This document shows, piece after piece, positions 8,680-15,565 of a stretch of DNA of 27,883 nucleotides (position 1 is its first letter; each line of letters begins with the position of its first letter). Made by a program: the position numbers and the translations under genes. The stretch is taken from NCBI GenBank assembly GCA_013298325.1, contig JAAFHJ010000009.1:1-27883 (forward strand), given 5' to 3'. Source of the DNA: Myxococcales bacterium. GTDB taxonomy: Bacteria > Myxococcota_A > Polyangia > Polyangiales > Polyangiaceae. Under the pieces are notes generated by a model that worked only from the letters and a program-made list of their open reading frames with translations, was not told the DNA's origin and did not search any database.

Positions 8680-9714
8680 TCAGCCGATGGTGACTTCCTT
8701 CAGCAATTCCATGTGCTCCAGCGTCTTTCCGCTACCAAGCACCACGGCGCTAATGGGGTCGTCAGCGACCATCACCGGCAGTCCGGTCTCCTCGCGAAGG
8801 AGCACGTCCAGGTTAGCGAGCAGTGCGCCGCCGCCCGTAAGGACGATCCCCTTATCGACGATATCGGCGGCGAGCTCCGGCGGCGTCTTTTCGAGGGCGC
8901 CAAGAACCGCCTCCACGATCGCGTTGATCGGCTCGGCAAGAGCTTCCCGAATTTCATCGGAATTGACAACGACAGTTTTCGGAACGCCTGCAACGAGGTC
9001 ACGCCCCTTCACTTCCGTCGTGCGCTGCTCATCGAGCGGGAACGCATTCCCGATCTCCATTTTGATACGCTCCGCCGACTGTTCCCCGATGGCGAGATTG
9101 TATTTTCGCTTGAGGAACGCCTGGATCGCCTCGTCCATCTTGTCGCCGCCGACGCGCACCGACTGGCTATAGACGATGCCAGCGAGCGAAATCACTGCAA
9201 CTTCCGTAGTACCGCCGCCGATATCGACGACCATATTCCCGGAGGGCTCGGTGATTGGCAGGCCAGCGCCGATCGCAGCGGCCATCGGCTCCTCAATCAA
9301 ATAGACTTCGCGTGCCCCTGCACTTTCGGCGCTTTCCTTGACGGCGCGCTTCTCGACTTCGGTGATTCCGAACGGAACACAGATAATAATCCGAGGCTTT
9401 ACCAACGCGCGACGATTGCTCGTCTTGTCGATGAACGCCTTGAGCATCGCTTCGGTGATCTCGAAGTCGGCGATGACTCCGTCGCGGAGGGGGCGCACCG
9501 CACGGATATTGCCCGGCGTACGCCCAAGCATCTCCTTCGCCTCGCGGCCGACGGCAATGACCTTGCTGCCGCCGCGCGCATCTTTCTGGACGGCGACGAC
9601 CGACGGCTCGCAGGAGACAATCCCCTTGCCGCGCACGTAAATCAGCGTATTCGCGGTCCCGAGGTCGATCGCGAGATCGTTCGAAAAAAGGCCGTTGAGC
9701 CAGTCGAAGACCAT
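8680..9714 (-). CDS. mreB: Rod-shape-determining actin homologue MreB
   Basis: A 344-residue bacterial actin that forms membrane-bound filaments guiding wall synthesis. It begins MVFDWLNGLFSNDLAIDLGT, with the phosphate-1 loop DLGTANT (17-23), the EEPMAAAIG segment containing the catalytic Glu (about 141-149), phosphate-2 loop DIGGGTT (164-170) and LTGGGALL near the C-terminus. The N-terminal WLNGLF is the usual membrane-binding amphipathic helix. The frame extends upstream to 9894, but ATG 9714 has AAGGA six bases ahead and matches family starts. It is the first gene of the shape operon, which reads mreB-mreC-mreD-mrdA-rodA. Confidence 0.98.
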   Translation of the reverse strand: MVFDWLNGLFSNDLAIDLGTANTLIYVRGKGIVSCEPSVVAVQKDARGGSKVIAVGREAKEMLGRTPGNIRAVRPLRDGVIADFEITEAMLKAFIDKTSNRRALVKPRIIICVPFGITEVEKRAVKESAESAGAREVYLIEEPMAAAIGAGLPITEPSGNMVVDIGGGTTEVAVISLAGIVYSQSVRVGGDKMDEAIQAFLKRKYNLAIGEQSAERIKMEIGNAFPLDEQRTTEVKGRDLVAGVPKTVVVNSDEIREALAEPINAIVEAVLGALEKTPPELAADIVDKGIVLTGGGALLANLDVLLREETGLPVMVADDPISAVVLGSGKTLEHMELLKEVTIG

Positions 9715-9899
9715 GCGGTTCCTTTCGGGCAAGAGCGACAGTGCCGCTCGGGGTTGGAGTTTCGCCGCGACTTGCGGCACGCAGGACCGCCTTAGCGCGA
9801 AGTCCGTGCGGAAGGCGCTCCTACGCCACAGCGAAGGTTCGGGCAAGCTCCCAGCAACAGCAGGGCAGGCTGGCGAGAAGTATGCGGCGGCCAATCCCA

Positions 9900-9929
9900 G
9901 ACAAAGAAACAGCCCCGCGAAGACGGGGC
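9900..9929 (-). terminator. Intrinsic terminator after rpmG
   Basis: On the minus strand GCCCCG, a six-base loop and CGGGGC (9912-9929) are followed by TGTTTCTTTGTCT. It stands about 75 bases past the rpmG stop and before mreB, so it should separate rpmG from the shape operon. A second GC hairpin (9982-9999, seven paired bases around CACG) sits directly after the rpmG stop without a T-tract. I see no convincing mreB promoter in the remaining 9715-9899. Confidence 0.7.
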
Positions 9930-10005
9930 CGGAGCGACGGAGCCGGAGCCATCAAAGCGGCTTCGACCCCTCAACCATCCCCGGCCCGCACGCGGGCCGA
10001 CGGGC

Positions 10006-10167
10006 TCACCCCTTGGAGATCTTGCCTTCTTTGTGCGCGTGGTGCGCGCGGCAGCTCGGGCAGAACTTCTTGATCTCGAACTTTTCCGTCATCGTCCGCT
10101 TGTTCTTGTCGGTGACGTAGTTCGCGCGGTTGCAGTTCTGGCAGGACATCTTGATGAGATCGCGCAT
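10006..10167 (-). CDS. rpmG: 50S ribosomal protein L33
   Basis: A 53-residue ribosomal protein with the L33 pattern: MRDLIKMSCQNCNRANYV, then KFEIKKFCPSC and a basic tail. Two CxxC pairs (CQNC and CPSC) make it the zinc-binding C+ form. AGGAA stands six to seven bases upstream of ATG 10167. It is a single-gene unit here, with its own candidate promoter and a terminator downstream. The larger frame that continues upstream to 10383 is not needed to explain the protein and overlaps the promoter. Confidence 0.97.
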   Translation of the reverse strand: MRDLIKMSCQNCNRANYVTDKNKRTMTEKFEIKKFCPSCRAHHAHKEGKISKG

Positions 10168-10223
10168 GGTGTTTCCTAGAGAAAAATCGGCGCCGAACGC
10201 GCACGTCCGGCTTGGGGGAGCGG

Positions 10224-10252
10224 TCCATACACCACGGTTTCGCCGGGCGCAA
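10224..10252 (-). promoter_or_regulatory. Candidate rpmG promoter
   Basis: On the minus strand TTGCGC (10252-10247) and TATGGA (10229-10224) are 17 bases apart, about 57 bases upstream of the rpmG start. Each hexamer matches the sigma70 consensus at only three positions, so the call rests mainly on spacing and place. Confidence 0.35.
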
Positions 10253-10288
10253 GCACCACAAATTCTGAATTCGTTGCGCCGCCGTCGC

Positions 10289-11356
10289 TCAGCGCGGGGT
10301 AGGCCCCTTCGCGGGGGCCGCGGGGGAGGCCGACGGGGCGGGAGTCGCGGGGGCGTCGGGAGAAACCGCCTCGACGAAATCATGGGCCAATTGGCAATTG
10401 TTCACCTGACGGTGAAGCGCATTTGCAACCTCGGGATTCGTCGAAAGAACTTCGGGACCGAGGGACACATGTCCCACGGAAGTTCGCCGAACCTGCGCAA
10501 TCATCTTCTTCTGCGAAAAGTCGTAGAGATAGATGCGGACGGGATGGGGTACGAGGGCCAAATCATCAACATTTAAGGTCGTCCGCGGCTTGATTGCGCC
10601 AGCGTCGCCAACGGGCGCCGGCTCTACAATGCGTGCTTCGGGCACGTCTTCATCGAGGACTAAGAGGAAATATTTGGCCTGTTTGACGACGTTAAGCGCA
10701 AACGGAATCTCGGTCTTCTGGGCTTGCTCGTATTGCTCCTCGAAGACCTTCAACCGCAGATCATCGTCGACCCCTTCGACGAGCTTACGCCAGGTGTCGG
10801 TGAGAACCCGGGTCGAGCGATAGGCCTGGCGGACGTTCCACGGCTGATCGCCGCCGACGATGACCGGCGTCCCGGCTGGCGGAGGATTGACCGCCGGGAC
10901 GTTCGTTCCTCGTACCAGACAGCTCGTAAAGCCATCCTTCACCGAATGTTCGGCAGCTGCGCCGATGTCGCCGGTTTCGGCGAGGCGGAGGCGCAGGTAG
11001 AGTCCCGGCTCGCTCCGGAACGCCAATGTGCGCGCGGCAGGCTGAACCTCGTCCCCGGAGAAGTCGTTGTGGGCGCCCTTGACGACCGCCTCCATTTGGT
11101 CGCGGAGCGGAAACCAGTCTTTTCCGAGCGTCGCAACGGTGTCGGCTTGGGCCGACAACAGCTTGGCGCGACCGCTCTGAACCCCTCGGTTCCAACGGAA
11201 ATAGTAGACGCCAAGGAGAACGCCGACGAGGGAGAAGGCGACGAGGGCGTGCTTGAACGTTGGGCGCCCGTACTTGCCGCGCTTCCGGTTCTCCCGGATC
11301 TCTTGAACGGCGGCAAGGCCGCGCACGCGCTCGGTCGGGTCAGGTTTCTTCGCCAT
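10289..11356 (-). CDS. Unknown membrane-anchored protein
   Basis: A 355-residue protein I do not recognise. From ATG 11356 it has a charged, basic cytoplasmic tail (residues 1-35), one transmembrane helix (about 36-53, HALVAFSLVGVLLGVYYF), and a large extracytoplasmic domain, ending in an Ala/Pro-rich tail. Two Cys (in FTSCLVRG and VNNCQLAHDF) could form a disulfide. A hydrophobic strand KYFLLVLDE and a second, VRIYLYDFSQKKMIAQVR, give it an alpha/beta look. The frame is open to 11434, but MAKKPDPTE is a more credible start and has GAGAGAA upstream. It lies downstream of the TolQRR cassette on the same strand but behind a terminator, so it is probably its own transcription unit. Confidence 0.8.
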   Translation of the reverse strand: MAKKPDPTERVRGLAAVQEIRENRKRGKYGRPTFKHALVAFSLVGVLLGVYYFRWNRGVQSGRAKLLSAQADTVATLGKDWFPLRDQMEAVVKGAHNDFSGDEVQPAARTLAFRSEPGLYLRLRLAETGDIGAAAEHSVKDGFTSCLVRGTNVPAVNPPPAGTPVIVGGDQPWNVRQAYRSTRVLTDTWRKLVEGVDDDLRLKVFEEQYEQAQKTEIPFALNVVKQAKYFLLVLDEDVPEARIVEPAPVGDAGAIKPRTTLNVDDLALVPHPVRIYLYDFSQKKMIAQVRRTSVGHVSLGPEVLSTNPEVANALHRQVNNCQLAHDFVEAVSPDAPATPAPSASPAAPAKGPTPR

Positions 11357-11442
11357 AGACGGTGTTCTCTCGAGAGGGGCCGGAACTCGCGGCCAAGACG
11401 ACGACACGGACGGGACCGAGCCTGAGGACTCCACGAACAGGA

Positions 11443-11480
11443 ATAAGTTCCCAATTCCTGAATAGTTTCAAAGAATTGGG
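11443..11480 (-). promoter_or_regulatory. Candidate promoter overlapping an inverted repeat
   Basis: The arms CCCAATTC (11450-11457) and GAATTGGG (11473-11480) form a perfect eight-base inverted repeat with a 15-base spacer. On the minus strand TTGAAA (11471-11466) lies within the spacer, and ACTTAT (11448-11443) follows 17 bases later as a weak -10. The element sits about 90 bases upstream of the unknown membrane protein's start, an arrangement expected of a repressor or activator site. Confidence 0.4.
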
Positions 11481-11492
11481 TATTCTCGGGTC

Positions 11493-11532
11493 ACAAAGAA
11501 GAGAAGCTCGGCTTTCCGAAGAAATGCCGAGC
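11493..11532 (-). terminator. Intrinsic terminator of the minus-strand TolQRR operon
   Basis: GCTCGGC (11506-11512) and GCCGAGC (11526-11532) form a seven-base stem. On the minus strand the hairpin is followed by TTCTCTTCTTTGT. It begins 23 bases past the last cassette gene's stop at 11556, the expected position for a rho-independent terminator. Confidence 0.8.
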
Positions 11533-11555
11533 CTCGTTCTTGGGTGAAGCGACGA

Positions 11556-12119
11556 TCACTCGCCGCCGCCACCACCGGCCGGCTTTTTGCCGCCGGTCTT
11601 GTTGACCATAAACGAGACGTTCGGGAAGCCTGCAAACGCGGCGGTCTGAAACACGCTCTTCACCACGACGGCAGGAACCTTTGCGTCCATCGTGAGAATG
11701 ACGACGCCAGGAAAGTCCTTGTTCGGGTTGAGCTGCTTGTAGACGTCGCGCTGGCCCTTCAGCGAATTGAAGAGTTCTTCGATCTTCTGAACCTTGTTCG
11801 CCTCGACGACGCTGCGCGTGTTGCCCATGGGCTGACCGTTGACCAGGATTTGGTCGGCGGTGATCGCCACCATCGGCGCATCGAGAAGGTCGATCGTGTG
11901 CTCCGCGGAGGGGAGCGTGATGCCATTCGGCAGCGAAGTTTCTCCGCTCGCACTGAACGTCATCAGAAGGAACACGACGATCGTCACGAGGAAGTCGATC
12001 ATGCTCGTCAACGAAAGTTCGGCAGCAACGCTTCGCCCGCCGTGTCCGCTCACTTTTTTCTGAACGAACTTAAGGGGGATAGCGTGCATCAGCCGTTTGC
12101 CCGGCTCATGGATCGTCAT
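11556..12119 (-). CDS. ExbD/TolR-family protein, second of minus-strand cassette
   Basis: A 187-residue biopolymer-transport protein. The single transmembrane helix (about 39-56) carries the proton-path Asp at D42 in SLTSMIDFLVTIVVFLLMTF, as in ExbD and TolR, followed by a periplasmic domain and a Gly-rich tail (GGKKPAGGGGGE). ExbD/TolR proteins pair with an ExbB/TolQ channel to couple proton flow to work across the envelope. GAGGA precedes the ATG, and only ten bases separate it from the upstream ExbD gene. Which process it powers cannot be read from sequence. A terminator follows. Confidence 0.9.
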   Translation of the reverse strand: MTIHEPGKRLMHAIPLKFVQKKVSGHGGRSVAAELSLTSMIDFLVTIVVFLLMTFSASGETSLPNGITLPSAEHTIDLLDAPMVAITADQILVNGQPMGNTRSVVEANKVQKIEELFNSLKGQRDVYKQLNPNKDFPGVVILTMDAKVPAVVVKSVFQTAAFAGFPNVSFMVNKTGGKKPAGGGGGE

Positions 12120-12129
12120 GACGAAATCC

Positions 12130-12708
12130 TCACTGCATCGCGAAAGTTACGTTGAACGCAGAGGCTTTTTCGGTCTTCTCGCCGACCTTGTACTGCCGCT
12201 GCGGAGCATAGATTGCGTCGATAACACCAATGAGTTCGCTGTAGGGCGTGGTGTTGTCGGAGTGGAGAACGGCCTGGTCGAACTTCTTGTCGCTGGCCTC
12301 CCGGTGCTTTCCGGTCTCATTCCACTGGCTCTCGATCTTCGCGGAGAGCTCTGGGTACTTCACAGTGCCCTTCTCTTCGACCGCTTGGACCTCGATCTTC
12401 TCTTCCTTGATTTGAGAGCCGCCGGCTTTCCAAACGAGGCTGAAGCTGCGCTTCTTGCCCCCCTCTTGGGTCGGGCCGAGGGTCACATGGAGCTGAGGCT
12501 CCGGTTCGACCTTGTCGATTTGCTGATCGGTTCTCGGCGGGCCAGGGACCTGCGCGTCCGCATTGATGCGGGCCATCTGGGACCACACCGCGGTAATGAG
12601 GAGAAAGGAGATGGTGCACATCAAGAGGTCGATCATCGGGACCATATTGACCTCCGAATTCACCGACTTTTTGCCACCGCCGCCGCCTTCGACGCTTACG
12701 CCACCCAT
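12130..12708 (-). CDS. ExbD/TolR-family protein, first of minus-strand cassette
   Basis: A 192-residue ExbD/TolR-type subunit. A Gly-rich cytoplasmic N-terminus (VEGGGGGKKS) leads to the helix VNMVPMIDLLMCTISFLLIT with the conserved Asp at D27, then a periplasmic domain rich in Lys/Glu. The protein is only distantly similar to the next ExbD, so the pair is not a recent duplication. AGGAG lies seven bases upstream of ATG 12708. It follows the ExbB gene after a 116-base gap, which is long for this otherwise tight operon and contains a small hairpin. Confidence 0.9.
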   Translation of the reverse strand: MGGVSVEGGGGGKKSVNSEVNMVPMIDLLMCTISFLLITAVWSQMARINADAQVPGPPRTDQQIDKVEPEPQLHVTLGPTQEGGKKRSFSLVWKAGGSQIKEEKIEVQAVEEKGTVKYPELSAKIESQWNETGKHREASDKKFDQAVLHSDNTTPYSELIGVIDAIYAPQRQYKVGEKTEKASAFNVTFAMQ

Positions 12709-12769
12709 GGTCGTCTCCTCACGAACCGACGCAATGAAGGTCGGAAAATTTGGGGGACAGGGACGAGGA

Positions 12770-12786
12770 CCGCTCCGTTCGAGCGG
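12770..12786 (-). other. Intercistronic hairpin in the TolQRR operon
   Basis: CCGCTC (12770-12775) and GAGCGG (12781-12786) pair around a five-base loop in the gap between the ExbB and first ExbD genes. There is no immediate T-tract; CAAATTTTCC follows about 20 bases later on the minus strand. It could be an mRNA-stability or partial attenuation element that lowers ExbD relative to ExbB, or chance in GC-rich DNA. Confidence 0.35.
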
Positions 12787-12824
12787 CCCCGCCCGTCACA
12801 CTACCTGCCACACACGGTCTTCTC

Positions 12825-13466
12825 TCAGCCTTCGGCCGGGAGATTGACCTTCTGACGATTCGTAACGACGAGGTTGAGCACCTGAACGCTCGACTCGTTG
12901 ATGTCGTCCTCGAGCCCTTGGGTCTTGCTGTTGAGGAGCGCGAACCCGACGAGTGCGAGAATGGCGACGATGAGCCCGAATGCCGTGCAGTTCATCGCTT
13001 CCGCGATACCGCCAGCGAGGAGCTTCGCCTTCTGGGAGGGGTCGATGCCGTCGCCAGAGACGGCGGCGAAGGACGAGATGAGACCCGTCACGGTTCCGAG
13101 GAGACCCGAGAGCATCGCGAGGTTCGCGAGGAGCGCGAGGAACGGAGTACGTGCGGTGAGCTTCGGGATTTCGCGGAGAGCCGCTTCGTCCATCGCCGCC
13201 TGAACTTCTTCATCAGGGCGGTTCACCTTGACGAGACCTGCCTGAACGATACGCGCGAGCGGCGCATTCGCGGCGGAGCACATCTTGACGGCACGCTGGA
13301 CGTCGCCCGCAAGGATGCACTTCTGCATCGTGGCGAGGAACACGTCTTTGTTGATCGACGAGCTAAAGAGGGTGAGCGCGCGCTCGATGATCACGCCGAT
13401 CGTGATGATGGACCAGAAGAGGATGAGCCACATCCCCCATCCACCTTCTTGGAAATGCTTCCACAT
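12825..13466 (-). CDS. ExbB/TolQ/MotA-family proton channel, minus-strand cassette
   Basis: A 213-residue protein with three predicted helices (about 10-28, 108-133 and 156-178) and the family signature SGLLGTVTGLISSF (120-133) followed by the GGIAEAMNCTAFGLIVAI segment. ExbB/TolQ subunits form the pentameric channel around ExbD/TolR helices. The cytoplasmic loop between helices 1 and 2 carries the usual VQRAVKMCSAANAPLARIV pattern. AGGAG lies nine bases before the ATG. It is the first gene of a three-gene operon (ExbB-ExbD-ExbD) and is transcribed divergently from a second set. Myxobacterial AglR of the gliding motor has this architecture, but so do several paralogues. Confidence 0.92.
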   Translation of the reverse strand: MWKHFQEGGWGMWLILFWSIITIGVIIERALTLFSSSINKDVFLATMQKCILAGDVQRAVKMCSAANAPLARIVQAGLVKVNRPDEEVQAAMDEAALREIPKLTARTPFLALLANLAMLSGLLGTVTGLISSFAAVSGDGIDPSQKAKLLAGGIAEAMNCTAFGLIVAILALVGFALLNSKTQGLEDDINESSVQVLNLVVTNRQKVNLPAEG

Positions 13467-13621
13467 TGCGAACTACTCCTGACGGCATCCGGCCCCGGGC
13501 CGAACGTAATTGGGGTCTAGGGCAGGTAGGGCCCCGTCGACGCGTGGCCTCCGGTCCGATTCGCTGCATTATGCAACTTTTCCGACCGTGAGGTGGCGGC
13601 ACGTTATCCGAACGCGAGAGG

Positions 13622-13637
13622 GAGGTGCAAGCACCTC
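13622..13637. promoter_or_regulatory. Perfect palindrome, possible operator
   Basis: GAGGTGC, AA, GCACCTC is a perfect 16-base dyad in the divergent control region, about 156 bases upstream of the minus-strand ExbB start. Its size suits a dimeric helix-turn-helix regulator, but no second copy was seen in the window. Confidence 0.35.
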
Positions 13638-14098
13638 GAACGACTATCGCGCGGAAAAGAGCACGGCGATCGCGGACACGTGGTCCCAAAAGCCTTAAGG
13701 AGCCTCGTTTGGCGCCCTGGAACGGGACGTTTCGGAGACGTTTTCCTGGTTTCGCGGCGGCGGCACCGAGGGCGACGGTCGCAGCGAGGCAGGCAGAAGA
13801 ATCGGGCGGTATTTAAGATGCCCCTGGGCCCGACGGGTCCACGAAGCGGCGATCGCTGCCAGAGGTGCGGTCGGCGGGCAGGGTTCGCAGGAGACACGGC
13901 TGCGGTCAAGCCCTTTGGTCGAGGCGGGTGATTTCGTCCCCTTGCCAAGTTATGTGTATGACACACTGAATGGGCGCTTTTTGTGCGCGAGCCCGTTTGG
14001 CGGCCTCCCGTGCCACGCTGCGCCGACAAATTCTCGGCGCGCATTCGTTGCGAATGCTTGGCGACGCCGAACGATCCCGCAACAATCCATCACGCTGG

Positions 14099-14128
14099 TT
14101 GACTTGCCGAAAAGGACGCAGGTATCGT
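14099..14128 (+). promoter_or_regulatory. Candidate promoter for the plus-strand TolQRR cassette
   Basis: TTGACT (14099-14104, five of six matches) and TATCGT (14123-14128, four of six) are spaced by 18 bases. Transcription from here would give a leader of roughly 135 bases containing the strong hairpin at 14202-14227. Confidence 0.5.
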
Positions 14129-14201
14129 GCCCTGACTTACGTCGCGGCCTCCCCGCGGCGCTGCGGAGACCGATTCCTCTACGGGGGGCGGGGGCGCCGC
14201 A

Positions 14202-14227
14202 CGGCCCGAGACCGGCGTCTCGGGCCG
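14202..14227 (+). other. Strong 11-bp leader hairpin before second TolQ gene
   Basis: CGGCCCGAGAC (14202-14212) pairs perfectly with GTCTCGGGCCG (14217-14227) around CGGC. It ends 44 bases before the ATG and about 30 bases before the ribosome-binding site. No T-tract follows on either strand, so it is not an ordinary terminator; a stabilising 5' stem, a processing site or a protein-binding element fits better. Confidence 0.6.
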
Positions 14228-14271
14228 CCGCACTAGATCGCGTAAAAAAGTTCCAGAAAGGAGCATCCGGG

Positions 14272-14958
14272 ATGTTCGTTTTCTTGTTGAGTGGAGAAGC
14301 AAGTGGCGGGGGCAGCGGAAGCGGCGGCTTCCTCGAGGCCTTCAAAGAGAACCCGCTTTTCCTCTCGATCAATCTTGCGACGCTGGCCATCTGCGTGGCC
14401 GTTATCGCGGAGCGCTTCCTCTTCCAGGTCTCGAAATACAAGGTTAACTCGAAGGAGTTCTTCGCCTCGGTGAAGAAGCTCGTGGTCGCGGGGAACCTCG
14501 ATCGCGCAGTGAAGCTGTGCGACGCGGGCGATTACCCGACGTTGCAGCTTGTGAAGGCTGGTCTCACGAACGCCTCGAAGGGGCCGGACGAGATCGATGC
14601 CGCGATGAGCGAAAAGATGGGCGAAATCAAGCCCGCGGTCGAGAAGCGCATCGGCGCGCTCTGGTCGCTTGCGAATATCGCAACTCTCGTCGGCCTCCTC
14701 GGTACCGTCTACGGCCTCATCCACACCTTCGGCGCCGTTGCGGCTCCGGGCCTCTCCGCCGCCGACCGCCAGCGAATCCTCGCAAACGGCATCGCGGAAG
14801 CCATGTACAACACCGCCATGGGTCTCTTCATCGCGGTTACGTGCATGGTTGCCCACCTCCTTCTGCACGCCAAGGCGAAGAACATTCAGCACGACCTCGA
14901 TACGACCCAGGAGCGCGTGTTTAACCTCCTGACCCTCGGCTCACGCGGCAACGGCTGA
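14272..14958 (+). CDS. ExbB/TolQ/MotA-family proton channel, plus-strand cassette
   Basis: A 228-residue channel subunit with a short Gly/Ser-rich N-terminus (SGGGSGSGG), three helices (about 29-47, 130-152 and 178-198) and the signature VGLLGTVYGLIHTF (140-153) followed by NGIAEAMYNTAMGLFIAV. The frame is open upstream to 13915, but ATG 14272 has AGAAAGGAG just before it and gives the family-typical N-terminus. It is clearly related to, but not a near copy of, the minus-strand ExbB: the shared parts are the signature and the DRAVKLCDAG loop. It begins a three-gene operon with two ExbD genes. Confidence 0.92.
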   Translation: MFVFLLSGEASGGGSGSGGFLEAFKENPLFLSINLATLAICVAVIAERFLFQVSKYKVNSKEFFASVKKLVVAGNLDRAVKLCDAGDYPTLQLVKAGLTNASKGPDEIDAAMSEKMGEIKPAVEKRIGALWSLANIATLVGLLGTVYGLIHTFGAVAAPGLSAADRQRILANGIAEAMYNTAMGLFIAVTCMVAHLLLHAKAKNIQHDLDTTQERVFNLLTLGSRGNG

Positions 14959-14986
14959 TCCCCGTTCCTTACGGGGAGAACCACTC

Positions 14987-15565
14987 ATGGCCGAAGAAAA
15001 GCTTTCCGCAGCACAGCGGAGCAAAATCCGGCGGTTGTCCGCACCGAAGGAACTGGCACCTGATGAAGAAGGGGGCGAGCTCAACATCGTCCCCTTCCTC
15101 GATATCGTGACGAACGTTCTGATGTTCGTTCTCGCCACGGTGAGCGTTACGTTCACTGCAACGATCGACACCTTCCCGCCGCGTGCGGGTGGCGGCGGTC
15201 GCGGGGCGAGTCAACAGCAGAACACGCTCGGTTTGACGGTGCTCGTCGTTCCTGACGGGTTCAGCCTGAAAGCCCGCGGCGGCAACGTCGCCCCGGGTTG
15301 CGAGAGCGTCGGCGAAGGGCTCGCGGTTCCCAAGAAGAACAACGAGTACGACTTCAAGACGCTCGCCAAGTGCGCCAAACGTTTGAAGGGTTCTTCTCCC
15401 GATTTCGAAGACGAGACCTCGGTCACGATCTCCGCGAACAAGGAAATCCCCTACAAGGCCGTTATTGGCGTGATGGATGCCCTCCGTTCCGATCCGGATA
15501 GCGCGCCGGACGCAAAGGAGAAAAAAGAGATGTTCCCTGACGTCCAATTTGGGTTGGTCAAATGA
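14987..15565 (+). CDS. ExbD/TolR-family protein, first of plus-strand cassette
   Basis: A 192-residue ExbD/TolR subunit. A basic, then acidic cytoplasmic tail of about 30 residues leads to ELNIVPFLDIVTNVLMFVLA with the proton-path Asp at D39. The periplasmic part contains two Cys (in APGCESVG and LAKCAKR) that may form a disulfide, and an acidic/lysine-rich segment near the end. GGGGAGA precedes the ATG. It follows TolQ after 28 bases and overlaps the next gene in ATGA, so subunit ratios are probably set by translational coupling. Confidence 0.9.
   Translation: MAEEKLSAAQRSKIRRLSAPKELAPDEEGGELNIVPFLDIVTNVLMFVLATVSVTFTATIDTFPPRAGGGGRGASQQQNTLGLTVLVVPDGFSLKARGGNVAPGCESVGEGLAVPKKNNEYDFKTLAKCAKRLKGSSPDFEDETSVTISANKEIPYKAVIGVMDALRSDPDSAPDAKEKKEMFPDVQFGLVK

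Larger units (their letters stand above)
13467..14271. promoter_or_regulatory. 805-bp divergent control region between two TolQRR cassettes
   Basis: No convincing gene is seen on either strand. Palindromes include TGCATTATGCA (13565-13575), whose minus strand carries a -10-like CATAAT about 100 bases from the ExbB start without a good -35, and GAGGTGCAAGCACCTC (13622-13637). TGTGTATGACACA (13953-13965) is a shorter dyad in AT-richer DNA. A plus-strand promoter and leader hairpin are listed separately. The region is long for the tightly packed surroundings, which suggests regulated expression of both cassettes. Confidence 0.5.

Noticed and set aside
8713..9795. Plus-strand frame of 360 codons
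   Set aside because: Antisense to mreB; no protein motif, rich in Asp/Arg/His as expected for a shadow of a coding frame.
9715..9894. N-terminal extension of MreB
   Set aside because: The extra 60 residues have no family counterpart; ATG 9714 has a good ribosome-binding site.
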